From NCBI GenBank assembly GCA_937876205.1, contig CALEII010000061.1, positions 33,829 through 97,828 of the forward strand: a DNA stretch of 64,000 bases. The letters are read 5' to 3'. Under the pieces are notes generated by a model. That model saw only the letters and a program-made list of their open reading frames with translations, was not told where the DNA came from and did not search any database. Shown in pieces: positions 52,615 through 60,274 of this stretch. The translations under genes and the position numbers were made by a program. This stretch comes from an uncultured Clostridia bacterium. GTDB taxonomy: Bacteria; Bacillota; Clostridia; Oscillospirales; Acutalibacteraceae. Position 1 is the stretch's first letter, and each line of letters opens with the position of its first letter.

Positions 52615-53748
52615 TTATTTTATTCTTGTGTCAAGTAAATCTACATATTTGCTGTAAAAATTATCGAATGTATCATTCTCAAGATTCTCTCTGATTCTTT
52701 CCATAAGCCTGTTATAGAAGTAAAGATTGTGTGTTACGGCAAGACGCAGAGCAAGTACTTCTTTTGCTTTAAAAAGATGTCTTATGTATCCCTTAGAATG
52801 ATTACGGCATACAGGACAGTCGCATTCTTTATCAATAGGTGTATCGTCTTTTTCATATTTAGCATTATTAAGATTAATAATGCCATGCCACGTAAAAAGA
52901 TGTCCGTGTCGAGCGTTACGGCTGGGCATAACACAATCAAACAGGTCAACTCCCCTTCTTACGGCTTCAAGAATATTTCCCGGAGTTCCGACGCCCATAA
53001 GATATCTGATTTTATCTTTAGGCATATATGGCTCTACAGCAGAAATAATACGGTACATATCTTCTTTCGGCTCACCTACAGCCAGACCGCCTATTGCATA
53101 GCCATCAAGCTCAAGCTCTGCAATTGCTTTCATATGTTCTATCCTCAGATCATCATAGGTACAGCCCTGATTTATGCCGAAAAGAAGCTGGTTTTTATTT
53201 ATTGTTTCAGAGAGAGAATTGAGTCTTTCCATTTCAGCTTTGCATCTCTTTAGCCATCTTGTTGTTCTCTCGCAGGATTTTTTTGCATACTCATATGTAG
53301 CAGGATTTTCAACGCATTCATCAAAAGCCATAGCAATTGTAGATGCAAGATTTGACTGAATCTGCATACTTTCTTCAGGCCCCATAAAAATATGTCTGCC
53401 GTCAATATGAGACTGAAAGTACACACCCTCTTCTTTTATTTTTCTCAGAGAAGCAAGTGAAAAAACCTGAAATCCGCCGCTGTCTGTCAGAATAGGGCCT
53501 TGCCATCCGGTGAATTTATGCAATCCACCCATTTCGTATACAGTTTTATCTCCGGGACGTACGTGAAGATGATATGTGTTGCAAAGCATAACCTGACAGT
53601 TGATATTCTCAAGGTCAAATGCTGAAAGACCTCCTTTTATTGCTGCACAGGTTGCAACATTCATAAATCCCGGTGTTTTTATAGTTCCGTGTACTGTTTC
53701 AAACAAACCAAGTCGTGCAGTACCGTTGTTTTTTATAAGTTTATACAT
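52615..53748 (-). CDS. tgt: tRNA-guanine transglycosylase
   Basis: A 377-residue enzyme replacing G34 of GUN-anticodon tRNAs with preQ1. The nucleophile region is LTDSGGFQVFSLASL, the base-binding motifs are GGLAVGEPKEDMY and MGVGTPGNILEAV, and the zinc site is ECDCPVCRNHSKGYIRHLFKA. Length is standard. It follows queA by 12 bases; together they carry the last two known steps towards epoxyqueuosine. AGGTAATGCA-type weak ribosome site. Confidence 0.97.
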   Translation of the reverse strand: MYKLIKNNGTARLGLFETVHGTIKTPGFMNVATCAAIKGGLSAFDLENINCQVMLCNTYHLHVRPGDKTVYEMGGLHKFTGWQGPILTDSGGFQVFSLASLRKIKEEGVYFQSHIDGRHIFMGPEESMQIQSNLASTIAMAFDECVENPATYEYAKKSCERTTRWLKRCKAEMERLNSLSETINKNQLLFGINQGCTYDDLRIEHMKAIAELELDGYAIGGLAVGEPKEDMYRIISAVEPYMPKDKIRYLMGVGTPGNILEAVRRGVDLFDCVMPSRNARHGHLFTWHGIINLNNAKYEKDDTPIDKECDCPVCRNHSKGYIRHLFKAKEVLALRLAVTHNLYFYNRLMERIRENLENDTFDNFYSKYVDLLDTRIK

Positions 53749-53760
53749 TGCATTACCTCA

Positions 53761-54786
53761 TTAAAGAATCGCCATTGAATCACCGAAGCTGAAAAATCTG
53801 TATCGGTTTTCAATTGCAGTATTATAAGCATTGAGCACATTTTCTCTGCCTGCAAATGCAGAAACAAGCATAATAAGAGTGCTTTCGGGCAGATGAAAAT
53901 TGGTAATGAGACCGTCGATACATCTGAAAGTGTATCCTGGATAGATAAATATGTTGGTTGAATCGTTACATTCCTTTAAATAGCCTTTTTCATCTGAAGC
54001 TGATTCAAGTGTTCTGCAGGATGTTGTTCCGACTGCAATAATTCTGCCTCCGGCTTTTTTTGTTGAATTTATTATGTCTGCGGTTTCAGATGAAATCCAA
54101 TAATGTTCTGAGTGCATTTCGTGATCTTCAATATTGTCTGCCTTCACAGGGCGGAAAGTGCCGATTCCTACGTGCAAAGTCACATATACAACTTTTACCC
54201 CCATATTTTCAATCTTTTTTATAAGTTCAGGTGTAAAATGTAAACCTGCAGTGGGAGCGGCGGCAGAACCGAGTTCCTTTGAGTAGACAGTCTGATAGCG
54301 CTCTTTATCCTCAAGGGTGTGGGTTATATAGTGCGGAAGCGGCATTTCTCCGATTTTATCAAGCACTTCATAAATATTGGAAGCATTATAATTGAATTTT
54401 GCTATACGGTTGCCATTATCAAGAACATCAATTATTTCAGCATTGAGTAAACCGTCTCCGAATGTAAATGTATCACCTTTTCTTGCTTTTCTGCCTGGGC
54501 CTGTAATACATTCCCATTTGTCATTACCAAGATTATTAAGCATCAGGAATTCAACTCTTGCGCCTGTAGGCTTTATACCGTAAAGTCTTGCAGGTAATAC
54601 TCTTGTATTATTAAGTACGAGACAGTCGCCGTTATGCAAATAATCGGTAATATCATAGAAATGACGGTGGGTAATTTCTCCTGATTCTCTGTCAAGATGT
54701 AACAATTTCGATTCATCACGTTTTATGATGGGTTCCTGTGCTATCAATTCTTTAGGTAAATCGAAATAAAAATCTGATTTTTTCAT
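53761..54786 (-). CDS. queA: S-adenosylmethionine:tRNA ribosyltransferase-isomerase
   Basis: A 341-residue enzyme adding the cyclopentane-forming ribosyl part of SAM to preQ1 in tRNA. N-terminal KKSDFYFDLPKELIAQEPIIKRDESKLL, central ELGSAAAPTAGLHFTPELI and HVGIGTFRPVKADNIEDHEMHSE are family signatures. It is probably the first gene of the leftward queA-tgt-yajC-TIGR04086-spoIIM run. Its ribosome site is weak and no convincing promoter was found in the 40 bases upstream. Confidence 0.97.
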   Translation of the reverse strand: MKKSDFYFDLPKELIAQEPIIKRDESKLLHLDRESGEITHRHFYDITDYLHNGDCLVLNNTRVLPARLYGIKPTGARVEFLMLNNLGNDKWECITGPGRKARKGDTFTFGDGLLNAEIIDVLDNGNRIAKFNYNASNIYEVLDKIGEMPLPHYITHTLEDKERYQTVYSKELGSAAAPTAGLHFTPELIKKIENMGVKVVYVTLHVGIGTFRPVKADNIEDHEMHSEHYWISSETADIINSTKKAGGRIIAVGTTSCRTLESASDEKGYLKECNDSTNIFIYPGYTFRCIDGLITNFHLPESTLIMLVSAFAGRENVLNAYNTAIENRYRFFSFGDSMAIL

Positions 54787-54824
54787 TAAAATTGCACCAA
54801 TTTTCTAAAATTCTTTTATTTAAG

Positions 54825-54853
54825 TTGACACTTTAATTTAATAGTGATAATAT
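54825..54853 (+). promoter_or_regulatory. Promoter of asd
   Basis: TTGACA (54825-54830), a 17-base spacer and TAATAT (54848-54853). It gives a leader of about 110 bases before the asd start, with a hairpin at 54885-54906. Confidence 0.7.
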
Positions 54854-54876
54854 ATATTATATATTTTGAATTATAT

Positions 54877-54919
54877 ATTTTGTGATGTGTTTTTTTTCAA
54901 ACACATTATATTGCAAAAT
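54877..54919 (+). other. Hairpin in the asd leader
   Basis: ATGTGTTT (54885-54892) pairs with AAACACAT (54899-54906) over a 6-base T-rich loop, and ATTTTG (54877-54882) with CAAAAT (54914-54919) outside it. No T-run follows, so it is not a typical terminator. No lysine riboswitch was recognised. Its role is unknown. Confidence 0.45.
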
Positions 54920-54971
54920 GAATATAATTACAATAGTAAAATTAAATTTCTTTTTTACGGAGGAAAAATTA

Positions 54972-56063
54972 ATGAAGAAATATAAAGTAGGTATTATCGG
55001 TGCAACAGGTATGGTTGGTCAGAGATTTGTAACACTTCTTAATGATCATCCCTGGTACGATATTGAAGTTCTTGCTGCAAGCCCCAGATCAGCCGGAAAG
55101 ACTTATGAAGAAGCACTCGGCGGCAGATGGGTAATGAAAGCAGACCTTCCCGAAAATCTTAAGTCAAAGGTTATTCTTGACGCAACTGCAGACATTGAAA
55201 AAATTGCTTCACTCGTAGACTTTGTTTTCTGCGCAGTTGATATGAAGAAAGATGAAATAAAGGCTCTTGAAGAGGCATATGCAAAAGCAGAGTGCCCTGT
55301 TGTTTCAAATAACTCTGCACACAGATTCACAGATGATGTTCCTATGATTATTCCTGAAATCAACAATAATCATCTTGAAATTATCGAATCACAGAAAAAG
55401 AGACTCGGCACAAAGAGAGGATTTATTGCTGTAAAATCAAACTGCTCACTTCAGAGCTATGTTCCCGCACTTTATCCTCTTGATGAAAAGTTCGGCGTCA
55501 AGGATGTTCTTGTGTGCACCTATCAGGCAATTTCAGGTGCGGGTAAGACATTTGACAGATGGCCTGAAATGGTTGATAATGTCATTCCTTACATCGGCGG
55601 TGAAGAAGAAAAGAGTGAAAAAGAACCTCTTAAAATCTGGGGTACAATAGAAGACGGTAAAATTGTTCCTGCTTCAAAGCCCTATTTCACAGCTCAGTGT
55701 CTCAGAGTTCCCGTTTCAGACGGTCATATGGCAGCTTGCTTTGTACGCTTTGAAAAGAAACCCACAAAGGAAGAAATCCTTGAAGTATGGAAGAATTTCA
55801 AAGGCAGACCTCAGGAGCTTGACCTTCCCCACGCTCCCAAGCAGTTTCTTAACTACTATACAGAGGACAATATGCCTCAGACAAAAATTAACAGAGAGCT
55901 TGAAGGCGGTATGGCTATTTCAACAGGCCGTCTGAGAGAAGATACTCAGTATGATTACAAATTTGTCTGTATTTCACACAACACACTCAGAGGTGCAGCA
56001 GGCGGTGCAGTTCTTCTTGCTGAGCTTCTTTGCGCTGAAGGTTATATTGAACCCAAGTGCTGA
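54972..56063 (+). CDS. asd: Aspartate-semialdehyde dehydrogenase, long (archaeal/fungal-like) type
   Basis: About 363 residues; makes aspartate 4-semialdehyde from aspartyl phosphate with NADPH. The N-terminal KVGIIGATGMVGQRFVTLL is the cofactor site. The active-site Cys is in VKSNCSLQSYVPAL, and the catalytic His region is SDGHMAACFVRFE. The motif set and RGAAGGAVLLAELL ending are those of the archaeal/yeast-like ASADH subgroup common in Clostridia. The frame opens earlier, at 54882, but GGAGG before 54972 and family alignment fix the start. It is followed by dapA after 25 bases. Confidence 0.96.
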   Translation: MKKYKVGIIGATGMVGQRFVTLLNDHPWYDIEVLAASPRSAGKTYEEALGGRWVMKADLPENLKSKVILDATADIEKIASLVDFVFCAVDMKKDEIKALEEAYAKAECPVVSNNSAHRFTDDVPMIIPEINNNHLEIIESQKKRLGTKRGFIAVKSNCSLQSYVPALYPLDEKFGVKDVLVCTYQAISGAGKTFDRWPEMVDNVIPYIGGEEEKSEKEPLKIWGTIEDGKIVPASKPYFTAQCLRVPVSDGHMAACFVRFEKKPTKEEILEVWKNFKGRPQELDLPHAPKQFLNYYTEDNMPQTKINRELEGGMAISTGRLREDTQYDYKFVCISHNTLRGAAGGAVLLAELLCAEGYIEPKC

Positions 56064-56088
56064 TATTTCATAAAAGGAGATTTTCTAT

Positions 56089-56985
56089 ATGAAAAAGAAA
56101 GTTATTTTTGAAGGCTCTGCTATTGCGATTATCACTCCTTTTACAGAAGACCTCAAGAAAATTGATTTTAATACTTTTGAAAAGATTATCAATGACCAGA
56201 TTGATAACGGTACTGATGCAATTGTTGTATGTGGTACAACAGGTGAAGGCTCAACTCTTTCACACGCTGAGCATACAGACGCCATCAAATTCTGTGTTGA
56301 TGTTGTAAATAAGAGAGTTCCTGTTATTGCAGGCACAGGTTCAAACGACACATTCTACGCTGTTGAACTTTCAAATGAAGCTGAAAAAGCAGGTGTTGAC
56401 GGTCTTCTTATGGTAACTCCTTACTATAACAAGACATCTCAGTCAGGTCTTATAGAGCACTATAATTATATTGCTGACAGAGTTTCTGCTCCCATTATTC
56501 TTTATAATGTTCCTAGCAGAACAGGTATGTCAATCAAGCCTGAAACATATGTCGAACTTGCAAAGCACGAAAGAATCGTAGCAACAAAAGAAGCTTGCGG
56601 TGATATTTCTCTCATTCAGCAGACAGCAGCTCTTTGCGGTGACAGTCTTACAATCTACTCGGGTAATGATGACCAGATTCTACCCATAATGGCTCTCGGC
56701 GGCAAGGGTGTTATTTCAGTTCTTTCACACGTTGCACCCCGTGTAGCTCACGATATCGCAAGAAAGTATCTTGACGGTGATGTTATCGGTTCAAGAGACC
56801 TTCAGCTTGAGTATATCGACCTTTGCAACGCTCTTTTCTGCGATGTAAATCCCATCCCTGTAAAAGAAGCTATGAATATGTGCGGCTGGAATGTCGGCAG
56901 ATGCAGAATGCCTCTCGGTCAGATGAATGAAGCATCAAAAGCTGTTCTTTACAAGGCACTTTCAAAACACGGTCTTGCAAAATAA
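56089..56985 (+). CDS. dapA: 4-Hydroxy-tetrahydrodipicolinate synthase
   Basis: A 298-residue TIM-barrel enzyme condensing pyruvate and aspartate semialdehyde. Sites are VVCGTTGEGSTLSHAEH (substrate Thr pair), LYNVPSRTGM with the catalytic Tyr, and IVATKEACGDI with the Schiff-base Lys. The asd-dapA order places substrate supply and use together. AAGGAGA lies before the ATG. A terminator-like hairpin at 56991-57015 separates it from dapB. Confidence 0.97.
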   Translation: MKKKVIFEGSAIAIITPFTEDLKKIDFNTFEKIINDQIDNGTDAIVVCGTTGEGSTLSHAEHTDAIKFCVDVVNKRVPVIAGTGSNDTFYAVELSNEAEKAGVDGLLMVTPYYNKTSQSGLIEHYNYIADRVSAPIILYNVPSRTGMSIKPETYVELAKHERIVATKEACGDISLIQQTAALCGDSLTIYSGNDDQILPIMALGGKGVISVLSHVAPRVAHDIARKYLDGDVIGSRDLQLEYIDLCNALFCDVNPIPVKEAMNMCGWNVGRCRMPLGQMNEASKAVLYKALSKHGLAK

Positions 56986-56990
56986 GGTTT

Positions 56991-57015
56991 AAGGTCGGGT
57001 TTTATACCCGACTTT
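56991..57015 (+). terminator. Intergenic terminator-like hairpin between dapA and dapB
   Basis: GTCGGGT (56994-57000) pairs with ACCCGAC (57006-57012) over a 5-base loop, extended by AAG:TTT, and is followed by a short T-rich stretch (TTTATTGT). It probably lowers dapB transcription without stopping it fully. Confidence 0.6.
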
Positions 57016-57036
57016 ATTGTATAAAAGGATGTTTTA

Positions 57037-57795
57037 ATGATGACAAAAGTTATATTAAGCGGTTGCTCAGGCAAAATGGGTTCTGCTGTTACAAAAGCAA
57101 TCAGTGAAAGAGAAGATATTGAAATTGTTGCAGGTGTAGATATATTTGAAAGCAGTTCTCTGCCTTACCCAGTTTTTGCAACAATGAATGAAGTTCCTTG
57201 TGAAGCTGATGTTATAATAGATTTCTCAAATCCTTCTGCACTGGTTGGTATTCTTGAGTTTGCAAAGGCAAAGAAGATTCCTGCAGTGCTTTGCGCAACA
57301 GGTTATACTTCAGGACAGAATAAAATGATAGAAGATGCTTCAAAAGATGTTGCAATGTTCCGTTCAGGCAATATGTCACTGGGAATAAATCTTATATCGG
57401 AGCTTGCAAAAACTGCAGCAAAGATTCTCGGCGGTTCGTTTGATGTGGAAATTGTTGAAGCACATCATAATCTCAAGCTTGATGCCCCCAGCGGAACAGC
57501 AATAATGCTTGAAAAAGCTGTTGAAGAAGGTCTCGATTACGAGCCTGAACTCGTTTATGACAGACATAACCGTTCTCAGAAAAGAGATAAACACGAAATC
57601 GGTATGCACTCAATCAGAGGCGGTACAATTGTCGGTGAACATGAAGTGATTTTTGCAGGCAATGATGAAATCATAAAAATAAGCCATACAGCCCTCTCAA
57701 AAAATGTTTTTGCTGTTGGTGCAGTCAATGCCGCGATCTATATGAAAGATAAAAAAACAGGCATGTATAATATGTCAGATGTTATAAACGGATAA
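57037..57795 (+). CDS. dapB: 4-Hydroxy-tetrahydrodipicolinate reductase
   Basis: A 252-residue reductase. The N-terminal VILSGCSGKMGSAV is the NAD(P)H-binding motif. The catalytic segment is VEAHHNLKLDAPSGTAIML, with the His and Lys of the family. GMHSIRGGTIVGEHEVIFAG lies in the tetramerisation domain. AAGGAT precedes the ATG. It completes the early diaminopimelate branch asd-dapA-dapB. A terminator follows at 57802-57828. Confidence 0.97.
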   Translation: MMTKVILSGCSGKMGSAVTKAISEREDIEIVAGVDIFESSSLPYPVFATMNEVPCEADVIIDFSNPSALVGILEFAKAKKIPAVLCATGYTSGQNKMIEDASKDVAMFRSGNMSLGINLISELAKTAAKILGGSFDVEIVEAHHNLKLDAPSGTAIMLEKAVEEGLDYEPELVYDRHNRSQKRDKHEIGMHSIRGGTIVGEHEVIFAGNDEIIKISHTALSKNVFAVGAVNAAIYMKDKKTGMYNMSDVING

Positions 57796-57801
57796 TTTTT
57801 C

Positions 57802-57828
57802 AAAACTGTCTCTTTATGAGGCAGTTTT
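57802..57828 (+). terminator. Intrinsic terminator after dapB
   Basis: AAAACTGTCTC (57802-57812) pairs with GAGGCAGTTTT (57818-57828) with one wobble over a 5-base loop, followed by T residues. Confidence 0.88.
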
Positions 57829-57866
57829 TTCACTATGATAGTTAATAATTATCAATTTATGAGTAG

Positions 57867-57895
57867 TTGAATTATATTGAATTTCAATTTATAAT
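57867..57895 (+). promoter_or_regulatory. Promoter of the XRE regulator with palindromic spacer
   Basis: TTGAAT (57867-57872), a 17-base spacer and TATAAT (57890-57895). The palindrome ATTGAATTTCAAT at 57876-57888 fills most of the spacer and could be an autoregulatory operator. Confidence 0.6.
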
Positions 57896-57939
57896 CATAA
57901 TCAGAAGAGCGCACTTCAATAAATTACGGAGATGATTAT

Positions 57940-59031
57940 ATGAAACTCAGAACAGGTGAAAACATAAAGAAATTCAGAAAAGAAAAAGACATTACACAGG
58001 AACAGTTTGCGGAAATGCTTTGCGTTTCCTGTCAGTCTGTCTCACGTTGGGAGTCGGGCATCTGTTATCCGGATATTGAATTGCTTCCGACAATTGCAAA
58101 AATTCTCGGTATATCAGTAGATTATCTTCTCGGTGTCAATGAAATTACAGAAAATGAAGATGTTGAAAAATACCTTGAAAGATTTCAGAACGCAATCAGT
58201 CAGGGAAAAATCAACGAATGTATTGAAATTGCCCGTGAAGGCGTGAAAGAATATCCTAACAACTATGTCCTGCTTGATAAACTGATGTATGCACTTTTTG
58301 TTTCGGGTGATGATGACGGAAACATTCCCGAATGGAAAGAAAATATGGAAAAGTATGATGCAGAAATAACAGCACTCGGTGAAAGGATAATGAAATATTG
58401 TCCTGACCTGAATATCCGTCTTGAAGCGACATCCAGACTCGCTTTTAATCATTGTTTACAAGGCAGAAAAGAAATCGGCAGAAAAATATTTGAAACATTG
58501 CCTCCGATGGAATATAGTAGGGAAAGTCAAATTTGGTGGGCTCTTGAAGAGAATGAAAAATTGTCTTTTTTACAAAAAGCAATTCATAACAGTTATTATT
58601 CACTTTCATCATATTTATATTTACTTGCAAATTCAGGTGTTTTAAATGATGAAACTGAATTACAGGTTCTTATCAAGCGTATTGAACTTGATAAAATAAT
58701 TTTTGACGGCAACAGACCGAAAAACAATTGGGGTGATGCTAATAACAATTTTAACATTGCAAAAAGATATATTGCACTCGGAGAAAAAGAAAAATGCTTC
58801 AAACATCTGAAACTTGCAGTTAAAGAGGCTGTTGATTTTGATAACAGACCCGATGAACAAAAATTCAATTCATTGCTTGTAGGTGAAGTTGTTGAGAAAA
58901 AAACAGACTTTGAAACATCTGATACAAGACCTCTCAGTGAAATTTTGCGTGATAAGTGGCTGATTCACGACGAGTTTGATTCTGTCAGAGATTCTGATGA
59001 ATTTAAAGAAATTATAGAATTATTAAGTTAA
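57940..59031 (+). CDS. XRE-family transcriptional regulator with helical C-terminal domain
   Basis: A 363-residue protein. The N-terminal Cro/CI helix-turn-helix covers about residues 5-60 (IKKFRKEKDITQEQFAEML, VSCQSVSRWESGICYPD, LLPTIAKILGISVDYLLG). The remaining 300 residues are helical with TPR-like spacing (ISQGKINECIEIAREGVKEYPNNYVLLDKLMYAL; AIHNSYYSLSSYLYLLANSG) and may sense a ligand or peptide. ACGGAGA precedes the ATG. The target genes cannot be told from its position; autoregulation through the promoter palindrome is possible. Confidence 0.9.
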   Translation: MKLRTGENIKKFRKEKDITQEQFAEMLCVSCQSVSRWESGICYPDIELLPTIAKILGISVDYLLGVNEITENEDVEKYLERFQNAISQGKINECIEIAREGVKEYPNNYVLLDKLMYALFVSGDDDGNIPEWKENMEKYDAEITALGERIMKYCPDLNIRLEATSRLAFNHCLQGRKEIGRKIFETLPPMEYSRESQIWWALEENEKLSFLQKAIHNSYYSLSSYLYLLANSGVLNDETELQVLIKRIELDKIIFDGNRPKNNWGDANNNFNIAKRYIALGEKEKCFKHLKLAVKEAVDFDNRPDEQKFNSLLVGEVVEKKTDFETSDTRPLSEILRDKWLIHDEFDSVRDSDEFKEIIELLS

Positions 59032-59035
59032 AGAA

Positions 59036-59061
59036 AAAAGGTGTCAGAAATGACACCTTTT
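59036..59061. terminator. Bidirectional intrinsic terminator
   Basis: An 11-bp perfect stem, AAAAGGTGTCA (59036-59046) with TGACACCTTTT (59051-59061), and a GAAA loop. A-rich sequence on the left gives T6 for leftward transcripts from sdaA; rightward transcripts from the regulator end on TTTT. Confidence 0.88.
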
Positions 59062-59066
59062 GATAT

Positions 59067-60260
59067 TTACTGATATAATTTAGCAAGACCGCCTTCAGAT
59101 GTTTCTCTGTAATGGTGTTTGAGGTCTTTACCTGTCTGATACATTGTTTCAACAACAAGGTCAAATGAAATTTTTCTTGTTGAAGAAAGGAAATTAGCAA
59201 GGTTGAGGGCATTTATTGCTCTCATTGCCGCAACAGCACCTCTTTCAATACACGGAATCTGAACAAGCCCGCAGATAGGGTCACAGGTAAGCCCCAGATG
59301 ATGCTCCATTGCAACTTCAGCTGCATATTCAATCTGATCAATACCCATTTCAAAAAGTTCTCCGAGGGCTGCTGCTGTCATTGAACATGCTGTTCCTATT
59401 TCAGCCTGACAACCGCACTCAGCACCGCTTACAGATGCATTTGTTTTTACAATGTTACCGATAAGACCGCCAACAGCAAGTGCCCTGAGGATATCTTCAT
59501 CTGTGAATCTTTTCTTTTCCTGCATATACTTGAGAGCGGCCGGCATTACACTGCATGCACCGCAGGTGGGAGCTGTAACAACAGTACCGGCTGAAGCATT
59601 CTGCTCACCGACTGCAAATGCATAAGCACAGACTGTTCTGTTTTCTCTTGTAACTTCACTTTCATCTATATGACGTTGATTATAAAGGAACTGAGCCTTT
59701 CTTTCAACACCGAGACCGCCTTCAAGTACTCCTGTAGCTTCCAGACCTTTATCAACACAATCTTTCATTGCATACCATACTTCATAAAGATGATTCTTTA
59801 TTTCGGGTTCATACATAAATACATAATCACTGAGTCTGAGATTATATTTCTTACAGAAAGCGGCAATATCCGTGAATGTGTTTTCGGGATAAATGTCGGG
59901 CATTTCGGTAAATTCCTTGCCCTCAATCTTTATATCACCGCCACCAATACTCATAGCACGCATACGGGCAACTTCATTACCTTTTTTATAACCTGCAAAA
60001 TCAAGTGTATTCTCATGAGGTAAATCGGTTTCATCATTGTTCCATATAATTTCCGCATCAATTTTATCAAAAGGAGAAAGGACTGCTTTATCGGTGTGAT
60101 GCCCTTTACCTGTCTTTGATAATGAACCGTATAATGTAATTACAACCTTATCAATATCGGGATTTTCAGCAGCAAAAATCATTGCCGCTTTTTCGGGTCC
60201 CATTGTATGAGAGCTTGAAGGACCTTTACCGATTTTGAATACATCTGCAATTGATTTCAA
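59067..60260 (-). CDS. sdaA: L-serine ammonia-lyase, iron-sulfur, single chain
   Basis: About 397 residues; converts L-serine to pyruvate and ammonia with a [4Fe-4S] cluster. The N-terminal GKGPSSSHTMGPEKAA is the beta-domain signature, and cluster/active-site Cys residues are in APTCGACSVMPAAL, SGAECGCQAEIGTACSM and GLTCDPICGLVQIPC. The single-chain form is the E. coli-like fusion of the alpha and beta parts. A GTG at 60269 opens the frame, but the TTG at 60260 with AGGTGA about six bases upstream gives the family N-terminus MKSIADVFKIG. It follows the GH95 gene by 14 bases. Confidence 0.95.
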   Translation of the reverse strand: MKSIADVFKIGKGPSSSHTMGPEKAAMIFAAENPDIDKVVITLYGSLSKTGKGHHTDKAVLSPFDKIDAEIIWNNDETDLPHENTLDFAGYKKGNEVARMRAMSIGGGDIKIEGKEFTEMPDIYPENTFTDIAAFCKKYNLRLSDYVFMYEPEIKNHLYEVWYAMKDCVDKGLEATGVLEGGLGVERKAQFLYNQRHIDESEVTRENRTVCAYAFAVGEQNASAGTVVTAPTCGACSVMPAALKYMQEKKRFTDEDILRALAVGGLIGNIVKTNASVSGAECGCQAEIGTACSMTAAALGELFEMGIDQIEYAAEVAMEHHLGLTCDPICGLVQIPCIERGAVAAMRAINALNLANFLSSTRKISFDLVVETMYQTGKDLKHHYRETSEGGLAKLYQ

Positions 60261-60274
60261 TAATATCACCTGTA

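Noticed and set aside
54854..54971. Lysine riboswitch before asd
   Set aside because: The leader is too short and lacks the five-helix lysine core.
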